From Lachnospiraceae bacterium (GTDB taxonomy: Bacteria > Bacillota > Clostridia > Lachnospirales > Lachnospiraceae): a stretch of DNA of 10,787 nucleotides. The DNA lies in contig VSNE01000064.1 in assembly GCA_009774155.1 (NCBI GenBank), positions 1 through 10,787 on the forward strand, written 5' to 3'. Every line of letters starts with the position of its first letter. Position 1 is the stretch's first letter. Made by a program: the position numbers and the translations under genes. A model generated the notes under the pieces. It ran no database searches and was not told the DNA's origin. It saw nothing but the letters and a program-made list of their open reading frames with translations. This document shows, one piece after another, positions 1 to 7,638 of the stretch.

Positions 1-368
1 GTTGCAATCATTCCTGCATCTAATTTTTTTTCAGGAACCATATTTCCTAAATTATATATTTCCTTATCTGACAACAGCATCGTTTCACGCCAGAACGCTA
101 TCTTTTCTTCAGGCACATGATACACTGTTTGTAATCGGTTCAATATCTCCACATCTGTTCCGTAATTTTCGCTTACTGTAATAACCACCAAATCATATTC
201 TTCCCATGCGGTATCGGCAGGACTATGTATCTTCATCCCCTGGTAGTTTGTCCCCTGCAAATCACTGTTTGAATCAACCAGTTCCAATTCCGTAATCCCC
301 AGTCTTATACAATCGCTGATATATTTCTTTCCAATTTCCCCTATCCCGTATATTACAGCTTTTTTCAT
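1..368 (-). CDS. 5' part of a gene beginning with a Rossmann-like nucleotide-binding module
   Basis: An ATG at 368 opens a frame that runs off the left edge, showing 122 residues. It begins with KKAVIYGIGEIGKKY, a GxGxxG dinucleotide-type turn. ELELVDSNSDLQG follows, with an acidic residue at the end of strand two, then YDLVVITVSEN and VPEEKIAFW. The order and spacing match the C-terminal module of the preceding glycosyltransferase. Such modules are commonly followed by a FkbM-type methyltransferase or glycosyltransferase domain, which would lie outside the window, so the full function is unknown. The gene starts 30 bases after the previous stop, with AAGGAA about twelve bases before the ATG, and is probably co-transcribed. 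Confidence 0.8.
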   Translation of the reverse strand, partial: MKKAVIYGIGEIGKKYISDCIRLGITELELVDSNSDLQGTNYQGMKIHSPADTAWEEYDLVVITVSENYGTDVEILNRLQTVYHVPEEKIAFWRETMLLSDKEIYNLGNMVPEKKLDAGMIA

Positions 369-398
369 ATCGGCTTTACATTCCTTTCTGCGGCTTCT

Positions 399-1577
399 CT
401 ATATGTCCAGCTCTCTTTCCCACCAATTGATTTTAGGAGCGCCCCATAAGATTTTTTTATCCGGAATCTGAACAGACAACTGCTTCCTGATTTCCTCCGC
501 AATCTTTCCATCCTTTACGGCGATCAATACCATGTCAAATTCTGCATAACTAAGAACCGTCGGTGATTCAATTTCACGACCGTATATCTGCCTCCCCGCA
601 AGCCCCTGATCCATCCAGGAAACAAGCTTAACGGAATCAATCTGTATTAATTGTCTGTAATAGGATTTTCCGACGCTCCCCGCTCCGTATAATATAAATT
701 TTCCTTTTAAATCTGACGTCCGAAACGGTATACGGTACAGATCTCTGAGCTTCAGCCCATAAAGATCCTCCACTCCCTTTCTGATAAAAGACATCAGATA
801 AAACTTTAATTGTTCATCTAATTTGTATTTTTTACTGTAATCAGAAAAAATGCTCTGCATATATTTCTGAAAACAGGACATTTCAAAAAAAATGTTTTCA
901 TCCTTTGAGTGATACATGGAGCCCGAATGCACTCTGTAAAAATAAAAGCATCTGTTTGTAACTGCGGCTTTTTTGGCAAGAAGCATTGCTTTATATACGA
1001 TCGCCGCATCCTCTCCCATCGTAATTCTTCCGTCTACAGCTTCCATGCTGGCCCGCAATATTTTTGTTTTTATCAATTTACTGCATAAAGACTGTATAAT
1101 TCCGGGGCGGCCATTTTCAAAATCAAACATCATCCGTCCATAGACGCCTTCCATATCCTGAGGCCCATAGACGCCTTCCGGAACCGTATAAAGCCACTCC
1201 GTCTCCTTACTGCCTTCCACTGTTCTGATATTAAAGTTTACGATGTCAGCGCTTCCCTCATCCGTTAATGCAAGTACGGACTCTATCAGATTTTCTGCTA
1301 TCCAGTCATCGCTGTCCACAAATATGCAATATTCGCCTTTTGCTTTATCTGCTCCCGACCTTCTGGCCAAAACCACGCCTTGATGGGCGTTTTTTATCAC
1401 TGTAACTCTGGAATCCCTGTCCGCGTACTCCATACAGATTTCCAGGCTTCCGTCCTCAGAGCCGTCATCCACAACAATTACTTCAATATTTTTATATGTT
1501 TGATTTAAAATACTTTCCAGGCAGAAGGAAAGATACTCCTTCGTATTGTATACAGGAACAATTACTGAAATCAGCAT
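399..1577 (-). CDS. Family 2 glycosyltransferase with C-terminal Rossmann-like module
   Basis: A 392-residue protein. Residues 1-220 form a GT2 domain: ISVIVPVYNTKEYL (3-16), SILNQTYK, VVDDGSEDGS (35-44) and FVDSDDW (86-92) with the DxD-type metal residues. From about 291 there is a separate module, KGKFILYGAGSVGKSYY, a classic GxGxxG nucleotide-binding turn, ending with IPDKKILWG. The same kind of module starts the next gene, and a related one may start the sulfatase-like protein. The GT should add a sugar to the glycan; the module's ligand is unknown. The start overlaps the previous gene by seven bases and has AAGGAGG twelve bases upstream. No membrane segments are seen. A 15-base direct repeat in the middle of the gene encodes EGVYG twice. 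Confidence 0.92.
   Translation of the reverse strand: MLISVIVPVYNTKEYLSFCLESILNQTYKNIEVIVVDDGSEDGSLEICMEYADRDSRVTVIKNAHQGVVLARRSGADKAKGEYCIFVDSDDWIAENLIESVLALTDEGSADIVNFNIRTVEGSKETEWLYTVPEGVYGPQDMEGVYGRMMFDFENGRPGIIQSLCSKLIKTKILRASMEAVDGRITMGEDAAIVYKAMLLAKKAAVTNRCFYFYRVHSGSMYHSKDENIFFEMSCFQKYMQSIFSDYSKKYKLDEQLKFYLMSFIRKGVEDLYGLKLRDLYRIPFRTSDLKGKFILYGAGSVGKSYYRQLIQIDSVKLVSWMDQGLAGRQIYGREIESPTVLSYAEFDMVLIAVKDGKIAEEIRKQLSVQIPDKKILWGAPKINWWERELDI
1138..1179. repeat. 15-base direct repeat inside the glycosyltransferase gene
   Basis: The plus-strand sequence CCATAGACGCCTTCC occurs at 1138-1152 and again at 1165-1179. The 27-base period keeps the frame, so each copy encodes E-G-V-Y-G. The bases between the copies are not repeated. 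It may be the trace of a small in-frame duplication or chance. Confidence 0.6.
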
Positions 1578-2548
1578 GATGACAGCTTCCCTCCTTCTTT
1601 CCCGTCCTCCCAGTCAAAAATATCAGTTCTCGGCAGGATTCTTTCTCCCAGAATCTTTTTGCACGCATACTCTAATTCTGTAATATAGTCAACATTCATT
1701 TCCCTGGCCTGACGGATCATCTCCTTCAACGCTTTAAATAAACGGGCTGCATCTTCTCTGGAATAGCTTTTTTTAGATGTTTCGGTCATCATCTCATTGA
1801 TTGCCCGTAAGTTTTCCTCACTCAGCACAAAACCGCTTTTTCTTATGGACTCTCTTTGAAATTCAGCATATAAACCGGCTCTCTGGGCTGCGCAGGTTTT
1901 CATTCTCCTGACAGTTTCTTCTTCTTTGTGGATTCGTTTCAGATGAATGAGGCGGTCAATTGACGTAAGCCTTCCGACCTTGGAGCTGTCAATAAAAAAC
2001 TTAAAGTCCTGCATTCCCAGGCAATTATCCTGATATTTCAGATTATTTTCTGTTATAAAGGATTTACGGATCATAGTTGTACAGTTTGCAAATTTTTTAT
2101 TGTAAAAAAGCAGATTCGCCTTGATATAATTAGAATTATAAATGGGCTCCTTATCATACCGGATAAAATTCCCGCTTTCATCAATCATTGCGCTTCTGCC
2201 GCCCAGAATATCTATCTCAGCATGCTCCTCCATGAATGCAACCTGCCATTCCAGCCGTCTCTTTAAGGCCAGATCGTCATCATCTAACAGAGCAATATAC
2301 TTTCCCTTACTATGACTGATCCCTAAATTGGTTGAATAAGAGATCCCCCTGTTATAAGAATTGGTATATAAATGAATCCTTGAATCTTTGTATTTCTGAA
2401 TCGCCTGCAATGTATGATCTGTAGATTTATCCTCTATAATTATAAGTTCAAAATCTGTGTAGGTCTGATTCAGAATAGATTCTATCGCCTCTCCAATATA
2501 TTTTTCTCCGTTATATGCCGGCATTACCACGCTTACTAAAGGCTTCAT
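1571..2548 (-). CDS. Family 2 glycosyltransferase
   Basis: A 325-residue cytosolic GT-A glycosyltransferase that should move a sugar from a nucleotide donor to a growing lipid-linked or surface glycan. The N-terminal domain starts at once with VSVVMPAYNGEKYI (5-18). ESILNQT, IIIEDKSTD (37-44) and NRGIS follow, then ALLDDDD (86-92) with the metal/donor Asp cluster. The C-terminal part after about 215 is helical and charged, with no membrane segment. The ATG at 2548 lies 17 bases after the previous stop behind GGAGAGGAAAG. The stop overlaps the next glycosyltransferase start by seven bases. Donor and acceptor cannot be predicted. Confidence 0.93.
   Translation of the reverse strand: MKPLVSVVMPAYNGEKYIGEAIESILNQTYTDFELIIIEDKSTDHTLQAIQKYKDSRIHLYTNSYNRGISYSTNLGISHSKGKYIALLDDDDLALKRRLEWQVAFMEEHAEIDILGGRSAMIDESGNFIRYDKEPIYNSNYIKANLLFYNKKFANCTTMIRKSFITENNLKYQDNCLGMQDFKFFIDSSKVGRLTSIDRLIHLKRIHKEEETVRRMKTCAAQRAGLYAEFQRESIRKSGFVLSEENLRAINEMMTETSKKSYSREDAARLFKALKEMIRQAREMNVDYITELEYACKKILGERILPRTDIFDWEDGKEGGKLSSC
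1590..1596 (-). promoter_or_regulatory. Strong ribosome binding site inside the preceding gene
   Basis: A full AAGGAGG sits twelve bases before the ATG at 1577 and within the last codons of the upstream glycosyltransferase (encoding part of its Lys-Glu-Gly-Gly tail). It supports the overlapping start of the second glycosyltransferase. Confidence 0.55.
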
Positions 2549-2565
2549 GCTCTTTCCTCTCCCTG

Positions 2566-3741
2566 TTATATCCGCGGCTTTATAATTTTCTCAATAATAA
2601 ACCCTGCGACCTTTTCAATCTCCCCATACTCCACATATTTCGGTAATTCTGCTCCAAACGCCTTTTTGCATTTTAAAATCAGTCCGTCTGTATAATACAA
2701 TCTGCCGTCTCTGATATCCTCTATCCCGTCAAGCGCCATGGATTTCCGGTTTACCTGATTCATCTCCTCAAAACAGAATACGGACTCATCAATCCAGCAG
2801 TCTATATTACCGTCTCTGTACCCAATCAAAACCGGATATCCGCCGATATTTCCAAATGCCCCCGGTATGAATAACCGTTGATTGAGCTTTGTACGAACCG
2901 CATCCATAACCGCCGCAATAATCTGATAATTGCTGGATGCATTCATCATATTCCTCTGGGCGTCCACCGGCATCGCAATTTTACAGGCTGCAAAGATTTC
3001 CTTTGCAGACAGCTTCTTTTCTTCTCCTCTGTAATATATTTTCAATGGCAAATCCACGCCCTCTGCCTGCCCTTCCTTACTGATGCAGACATCATGGAAG
3101 TGCCCGGCGGCGAACATCACGTCCACATTCCAAAAGTCTTCTATCCCGAGCATCTTTCCCGCCGCAAATTTAATTCTGGGAACCAGATGATTCAGATTGC
3201 CGGAGCCAAAGTCAGGATATGCCCGGCCTGCGCTTTTCAGCCATGGGATCACAGCGTCTGAGTAGGAGGTATTGATTACCACCCCATCCGTATCCGCCCT
3301 GTCGCACGCCTCCATAATATTTTTCGTAAACCGGATGGACAGCGGACTCCAGATGCCGTAAGCACGAACATTCTCCCAGCTGATGCTTCCATATTTTAAT
3401 CCGGGATATGCTCTGCTGGAATTTACGATAAAATCAGGAGCATACTTTTTTATCGCTTCCTGAACAGAACTGATATCTGTAAGGTCAACCCCCGCCTCAA
3501 TATCAATCCAGGATTTATTCACATTTCTGATAAGCCCCGCAATTCTTACAATATTGACATTTTTCTCCATCTTCTCATATTCTCTGCCCACGACCACAAT
3601 ATGAACTGCAGGGTCATTCTTACTGACCAGATAATCCAGCAGATAAGTTCCGACGCTCCCAAGTCCGATAATCATAACTGTGATCCTGCCGGCGTTAATA
3701 TGTTCTTCGATCACTTTCAACCTTTCTTGTAAAGACTTCAT
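2566..3741 (-). CDS. NAD(P)-binding oxidoreductase of unusual type, malate/lactate-dehydrogenase-like layout
   Basis: A 391-residue protein that I cannot place in a named family. After a short helix, TVMIIGLGSVG (21-31) is a clear dinucleotide-binding turn and IVVVGRE the second strand. APDFIVNSS and GVVINTSYSDAV (143-154) match the later strands. GNLNHLVPRIKFAAGKMLGI (171-190) followed by AAGHFHD (201-207) recalls the LDxxR...lgv...GxHG order of malate/lactate dehydrogenases, with a histidine at the catalytic place. A general saccharopine-dehydrogenase-like NAD(P)-binding annotation is the conservative alternative. The substrate is unknown. Between a nucleotidyltransferase and glycosyltransferases in a phosphonate operon, it could reduce phosphonoacetaldehyde or an NDP-sugar intermediate. 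The frame extends to a TTG at 3753, but the AGAAGGG site lies about one base from it, whereas the ATG at 3741 has about 13-base spacing and does not overlap the previous gene. Confidence 0.75.
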   Translation of the reverse strand: MKSLQERLKVIEEHINAGRITVMIIGLGSVGTYLLDYLVSKNDPAVHIVVVGREYEKMEKNVNIVRIAGLIRNVNKSWIDIEAGVDLTDISSVQEAIKKYAPDFIVNSSRAYPGLKYGSISWENVRAYGIWSPLSIRFTKNIMEACDRADTDGVVINTSYSDAVIPWLKSAGRAYPDFGSGNLNHLVPRIKFAAGKMLGIEDFWNVDVMFAAGHFHDVCISKEGQAEGVDLPLKIYYRGEEKKLSAKEIFAACKIAMPVDAQRNMMNASSNYQIIAAVMDAVRTKLNQRLFIPGAFGNIGGYPVLIGYRDGNIDCWIDESVFCFEEMNQVNRKSMALDGIEDIRDGRLYYTDGLILKCKKAFGAELPKYVEYGEIEKVAGFIIEKIIKPRI

Positions 3742-3743
3742 TT

Positions 3744-4505
3744 CTAAATCCAACCCTTCTTAATTCTCATATAGTCCTGGCGGGTGTTACAGTTTGTCCA
3801 CCTCTGCAGTCCGGTTACCGTTATTTTTTCCTGAGGAATACGATTGATATATTCCTGTATGATTTTCAGATTTGTCCCGTCCTTTTCTCCGCTGCCGAAA
3901 ATTCTGTTTGCTTCCTTCAGCGCTTCCATATCTGCAAATTTCCAGATCTGTCCGGAATTATAAATACAGGAAAAATAATCGTCAATTTTCAGGCAGCCAT
4001 GGGAACAGTTAAAAATATATCGATAGCTTCCTTTGTCATCCCGATATAAAACTACATCCCGGCTTGCCTCTATAGGTTTGTAGCTGCAGGTAAGAACAGT
4101 TCCTTCCAGATTAATCACTGCCTCAAAAGAATCCCTGTCCATATCCAAATCGCCTTCTGCGAAAAGAACCTCTTCCAAATCCGGATGTCTGAACGCCTCC
4201 TCTAACCCCAAATACAGACTGTACCCTGAGGCAAGCTCTCTGTAAAATTCGTTATATATAAGTATTATTTTTTTCCGTATTTCATCCGGCAGCTTCGTTC
4301 TCACATATTGTTTCAGTTCATCGTATTTATATCCGCCGACGACAATGATTCGATCGGCATAACTGCACTTGTCTGTCAAACGGGCCAGCAGTGTGTGGGA
4401 TGCATCCCCATCCGTATAAATTGCTTTCAGCCGCTTTTGATTTTCCTCCACACCTTCATTAAACCGGCTGGATATCCCGGCTGCCGTAATCAAAGCGATC
4501 CTCAT
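3744..4505 (-). CDS. Stand-alone nucleotidyltransferase-fold protein, possible phosphonate/phosphocholine-type cytidylyltransferase
   Basis: A 253-residue NTP-transferase-family protein with GT-A fold. The NTP-binding loop is ITAAGISSRF (6-15) and a lysine-bearing QKRLK follows at 23-27. EGDLDMD (117-123) holds the likely metal aspartates. YNSGQIWKF (182-190) and the closing NCNTRQDY (228-235) match the NSGxxxF and NxNTxxDY segments common in the family. The family includes LicC (choline phosphate) and PntC (2-aminoethylphosphonate) cytidylyltransferases as well as NDP-sugar synthases. In a PEP-mutase operon, CMP activation of a phosphonate is an attractive role, but this is inference from context. 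The ATG at 4505 follows GGAGAGGAG with eight-base spacing. Its stop is two bases before the start of the next gene. Confidence 0.85.
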   Translation of the reverse strand: MRIALITAAGISSRFNEGVEENQKRLKAIYTDGDASHTLLARLTDKCSYADRIIVVGGYKYDELKQYVRTKLPDEIRKKIILIYNEFYRELASGYSLYLGLEEAFRHPDLEEVLFAEGDLDMDRDSFEAVINLEGTVLTCSYKPIEASRDVVLYRDDKGSYRYIFNCSHGCLKIDDYFSCIYNSGQIWKFADMEALKEANRIFGSGEKDGTNLKIIQEYINRIPQEKITVTGLQRWTNCNTRQDYMRIKKGWI

Positions 4506-4532
4506 TCTGTCTGCTCCTCTCCAAATTTCATC

Positions 4533-5534
4533 CTATCCTGAATAATATGCGACGCACTCATCCAGTCCTCTGCTCAGATTCACAATCGGTTTCCAGCCCG
4601 TTCTTTCCCGGATCTTATCTGTGGAAAGCAGCCTTCGTTCAGGGTCCGATTCACGATACCCGCTGAATTCAATGACCGGATTTTCAATCCCCATTTTTTC
4701 CGCGCACAGCTTTGCAAGGTCAATTATGGATATTTCTTCATTCGTGGCTACATTATAAATACTTCCATCCAGCGCGCTGTCCGTTTCTGCCAGCGCAAGC
4801 ACGGCGCTGCAACTGTCAAAATTATTCAAAAATGTTCTTTTGTTCCTTTTACTGTTCTCCAAAAGCACCACTTTTCCATCCTTCAGAAAGCTGTCTATGA
4901 TAAATGGAATAATATGTTTGGGATATCGTTCATTTCTGCTGTAAACATTTGCAAATCGGATGGAGCAGCCAAGAATTTTCCCTGTTTCCACCGCATCCTT
5001 TATAAAAAATTCTGTAAGCAGCTTTCCCGCTGCATAACTGGTACGCTGGCTATGCTCTGCATCCGCCATAATCAGATAATCGCTTTCCTTTACCCCGCCT
5101 TTTTCATTCCATGAATTCATAGAATATACTTCGGACGTGGAACAATTGATATATTTCCGGGCGCCGACCCTGACTGCCTGTTCCAGAAAACGCTTCATAC
5201 CGTTCACATTTGTTTCAAAGGTTTCATACACATGATAAAAATGTTCTGTATGCACAACGGCCGCACAGTTAATATAGACAGTTTCATCAAAGTTTTTTTT
5301 CAGGTTCCTTACTCTGTTTTCAAAATCAGACATCTGCCCGTTATGATTGATATCATATTCAAAAAATTCCAGCCGTTTATCCGTAAGACAATCCCTGATT
5401 GTCTCAATTGATGAAGCCTGAAAATTATCAAAACCAATAACATAATTTTCATCTGACGGATGGTCCAGCAGCTGATGCGCCAGTTCATTCCCGGTCATTC
5501 CCGTTATGCCGCTAATCACATATAAACGTTTCAT
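4533..5534 (-). CDS. NAD-dependent epimerase/dehydratase (extended SDR)
   Basis: A 333-residue extended short-chain dehydrogenase, the family that makes nucleotide-sugar 4-epimerases and 4,6-dehydratases. It begins directly with the cofactor strand and turn GITGMTG (Gly9, Gly12, Gly15). The catalytic residues are the Ser/Thr of CSTSEVY (131-137) and the YAAGK pair (Tyr167, Lys171). RFANVYS, NVATNEEISI and the C-terminal RTGWKP(I)xxLxxGL segment are family hallmarks of sugar-nucleotide binding. It probably remodels an NDP-sugar for the glycan; the exact reaction cannot be read from the sequence. The start has AAGGAAAAG just upstream, and a second AAGGAGG lies further back. The 63-base gap before it is the longest between any two genes here but shows no terminator and no convincing promoter. 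Confidence 0.9.
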   Translation of the reverse strand: MKRLYVISGITGMTGNELAHQLLDHPSDENYVIGFDNFQASSIETIRDCLTDKRLEFFEYDINHNGQMSDFENRVRNLKKNFDETVYINCAAVVHTEHFYHVYETFETNVNGMKRFLEQAVRVGARKYINCSTSEVYSMNSWNEKGGVKESDYLIMADAEHSQRTSYAAGKLLTEFFIKDAVETGKILGCSIRFANVYSRNERYPKHIIPFIIDSFLKDGKVVLLENSKRNKRTFLNNFDSCSAVLALAETDSALDGSIYNVATNEEISIIDLAKLCAEKMGIENPVIEFSGYRESDPERRLLSTDKIRERTGWKPIVNLSRGLDECVAYYSG

Positions 5535-5597
5535 TCTTTTCCTTTCTGCAGCCTCCTTATATTCCCCGGCTTATTCCGCAGTATGGCTGAGCTGCCG

Positions 5598-6329
5598 CTA
5601 TATTCCGTTTTTCAGTCTGTCTCTGTAAAACCAATCCACAGAGCCGTCAAACAGGCTCATAGCCGCTTCCACATCATAGGGTACAGAGCGCATGTAGATA
5701 TTTTTCTGCAGTATATCCAAAATCATATACTGGGCGCAGGGATTATGGTTTCTCGGCTGCCCTGCAGATCCTGGGTTTATAAAGGTCACTGCATGCCGGT
5801 TTCTCATCTTCAAATCATCCGCGTCATAAAACTTTGTAAATATATGGGGATAATGAGAATGACCGGAAAATACAAAATCATATTTTATGTAATCGCCCCG
5901 CACATCATCAGGGGCAATTGCTTTCCAAAACGGATCTTCTGCCGAGCCATGGACTGCCAGACATTTCAGTCCTTCCAGCACAAATTCCCGGATTCCCTTA
6001 TGATCCGGCATCATATTTAAATACTGTCTTGTTCTGTCTGTCAGACGCAGAGCGGTATTCATCGCCGATTCTGCGCCGCGTTTGGATGAAAAACCCGTAA
6101 AATCCGAATGCATCACTGCCTGCTCATGGTTCCCCCATATATTGCACACTATTTTATATGGAAAGAAATGCTGTATATACTCTATGGTTTCATTTGACTG
6201 CATCCCGTAATCAATCAAATCCCCAAGCAGTATCACTCCGTCAACGGAAAAGGACTTCATATCCTCCATAATCTTTTCCAATGCATACAGGTTCCCATGA
6301 ATATCTGAAATTACCGCATACTGTCCCAT
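5598..6329 (-). CDS. Calcineurin-like metallophosphoesterase
   Basis: A 243-residue protein of the YfcE/MJ0936-type phosphoesterase family, which hydrolyses phosphomono- or diesters with two metal ions. All metal-binding motifs are intact in order: ISDIHGN (Asp9, His11), LLGDLIDYG (Asp37), WGNHE (66-69), AVHG (His127) and FSGHSHYPH (156-162), followed by NPGSAGQPRN. No signal peptide or membrane segment, so cytosolic. An upstream in-frame TTG at 6356 overlaps the mutase gene, but the ATG at 6329 has AAGGAAG eight bases upstream and the protein then starts right before the first strand, so I chose it. It lies 13 bases after the mutase stop, inside the phosphonate block. A role on a nucleotide-phosphonate, a phosphonate ester or a glycan phosphodiester is inferred; the family alone does not fix a substrate. 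Confidence 0.9.
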   Translation of the reverse strand: MGQYAVISDIHGNLYALEKIMEDMKSFSVDGVILLGDLIDYGMQSNETIEYIQHFFPYKIVCNIWGNHEQAVMHSDFTGFSSKRGAESAMNTALRLTDRTRQYLNMMPDHKGIREFVLEGLKCLAVHGSAEDPFWKAIAPDDVRGDYIKYDFVFSGHSHYPHIFTKFYDADDLKMRNRHAVTFINPGSAGQPRNHNPCAQYMILDILQKNIYMRSVPYDVEAAMSLFDGSVDWFYRDRLKNGI

Positions 6330-6337
6330 ATTTGTCT

Positions 6338-6344
6338 CTTCCTT
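6338..6344 (-). promoter_or_regulatory. Ribosome binding site of the metallophosphoesterase
   Basis: AAGGAAG eight bases before the ATG at 6329. It overlaps the TAA of the mutase gene and lies downstream of the alternative TTG at 6356, so it argues for the shorter protein. Confidence 0.6.
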
Positions 6345-7638
6345 AAATTGCGTCAATCAACGTAATAATTTTCTTAAACGGGATAAGCTTATCTTCAGCT
6401 TCCCTGCATCTGTGATTCTTTAAAATCGTCCTCGCAGTATCCTCCATAGCCGGAAAAGCGCTTCTTGTTAATTGATTCGCATAGATAACAATATTAACTC
6501 CATGTTCCTTCAGCTCCGCTTCATAAGTATCGCAATACGATGTGGGAACAGCCACAAGCGGCGTATCCTTATCTTCGCTGCGGAACAAGTCACAAAATTC
6601 AAATATTTCGTCCGCCGTATCCTTTCTGGAATGTATCATGATTCCATCCGCCCCGGCTGCTACATATGCCCTTGCCCGGGTAATGGCATCTTTCATCCCC
6701 TTCTCCAGAATCAGACTTTCAATACGGGCAATAATCATAAATTCCTCCGTCCGCTGGGCGTCCTTTCCTGCACGGATTTTTCTGCAGAACTCCTCCATGC
6801 CGTCCTGGGTCTGTTCCACTTCCGTACCAAAGAGAGAATTTTTCTTCAGTCCCATTTTATCCTCAATAATGACTGCAGATACTCCCATCCGCTCCAGAGT
6901 ACGGACATTGTAAACAAAATGTTCCAAAAGCCCGCCTGTATCTCCGTCCAATATAATCGGCTTCGTCGTCACATCCATTACATCGTCAATGGTTCTAAGA
7001 CGGGATGTCATATCCACCAGTTCAATGTCCGGCTTCCCTTTTGCCGCGGAATCACAGAGAGATGAAATCCACATCCCGTCAAACTGATCCAGTCCCCCGT
7101 TATTTTCTACTACGGTTCTTTCGGCAATCAGCCCGGTCAGCCCGCTGTGTACCTCTAAGATCTTCACAATGCCGCACAGAGCAATCAGCTTTCTCAGCCT
7201 TCCCCTGCGAAACTCCGGCATGGCCAGCTTTTCCCTCACTATCTCTTCCTTTTTACGAACAGAAGCATTCCACGTATATCCAACCTCTATCAGCTCGCCG
7301 CCATATCTTTCCAGATTCTCCACCACATTTTTCCGGATTGCTTCCATCGGTCCTGTACGCCAGTTATCCCCATGAATCACATAATCCGGTTTCAGCTCGG
7401 ACAGAATCTCGTCATACATAATCTGGTTTTGGACAACAACTTTTGAAACACCTTCAATCTCCTCCACCATTTTCACTCTTTCCTCAAAGGAAACCGTAGG
7501 AAAGCGGTTATACCGAATCATCTGATAATCACAGAGCACGCCCACAATTACCTCTCCGTAGGTTTTTGCCTCATTTATAATATTGATATGTCCCTCATGA
7601 ATTATATCCGTACAAAAACAGGTATAAACCGTCTTCAT
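6343..7638 (-). CDS. aepX: Phosphoenolpyruvate mutase with N-terminal cytidylyltransferase-like domain
   Basis: Isomerises PEP to phosphonopyruvate, forming the C-P bond; the committing enzyme of phosphonate biosynthesis. Residues about 150-431 form the isocitrate-lyase/PEP-mutase barrel. ISSL is at 191-194, the metal motif LDGDTGG at 230-236 (Asp231, Asp233), the mutase signature EDKMGLKKNS at 259-268, Arg305 in IARIES and His336 in MIHSRK. The EDKxGxKxNS loop distinguishes mutases from isocitrate lyases and methylisocitrate lyases. Residues 1-130 resemble glycerol-3-phosphate/phosphonate cytidylyltransferases, with HEGH at 14-17 and VIHGDNW at 87-93. The GIS(S/T)T-type motif expected after the tyrosine near 121 is replaced by W-N-A-S-V (123-127), so this domain may be impaired. 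The gene starts at an ATG within the ATGA overlap with the decarboxylase gene, behind only a weak GGGGTGATG ribosome site, which supports coupled translation. Confidence 0.95.
   Translation of the reverse strand: MKTVYTCFCTDIIHEGHINIINEAKTYGEVIVGVLCDYQMIRYNRFPTVSFEERVKMVEEIEGVSKVVVQNQIMYDEILSELKPDYVIHGDNWRTGPMEAIRKNVVENLERYGGELIEVGYTWNASVRKKEEIVREKLAMPEFRRGRLRKLIALCGIVKILEVHSGLTGLIAERTVVENNGGLDQFDGMWISSLCDSAAKGKPDIELVDMTSRLRTIDDVMDVTTKPIILDGDTGGLLEHFVYNVRTLERMGVSAVIIEDKMGLKKNSLFGTEVEQTQDGMEEFCRKIRAGKDAQRTEEFMIIARIESLILEKGMKDAITRARAYVAAGADGIMIHSRKDTADEIFEFCDLFRSEDKDTPLVAVPTSYCDTYEAELKEHGVNIVIYANQLTRSAFPAMEDTARTILKNHRCREAEDKLIPFKKIITLIDAI

Noticed and set aside
2878..3261. 127-codon plus-strand open frame
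   Set aside because: Antisense to the oxidoreductase; Cys- and His-rich composition is a by-product of the opposite strand's codons.
5535..5597. Possible promoter or terminator in the 63-base gap before the epimerase gene
   Set aside because: A TATAAG is present on the coding strand but I find no matching -35 at proper spacing, and it overlaps a ribosome-site-like AAGGAGG. No stem followed by a T run was seen either.
5583..6020. 145-codon plus-strand open frame
   Set aside because: Antisense to the metallophosphoesterase with all metal motifs; no independent support.
6472..7065. 197-codon plus-strand open frame
   Set aside because: It lies wholly antisense to the PEP mutase, whose motifs are unambiguous. 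The translation has no recognisable domain and is an antisense shadow.
7005..7421. 138-codon plus-strand open frame rich in Ser, Pro and Arg
   Set aside because: Antisense to the mutase N-terminal domain; composition typical of a reverse-strand reading and no recognisable motif.
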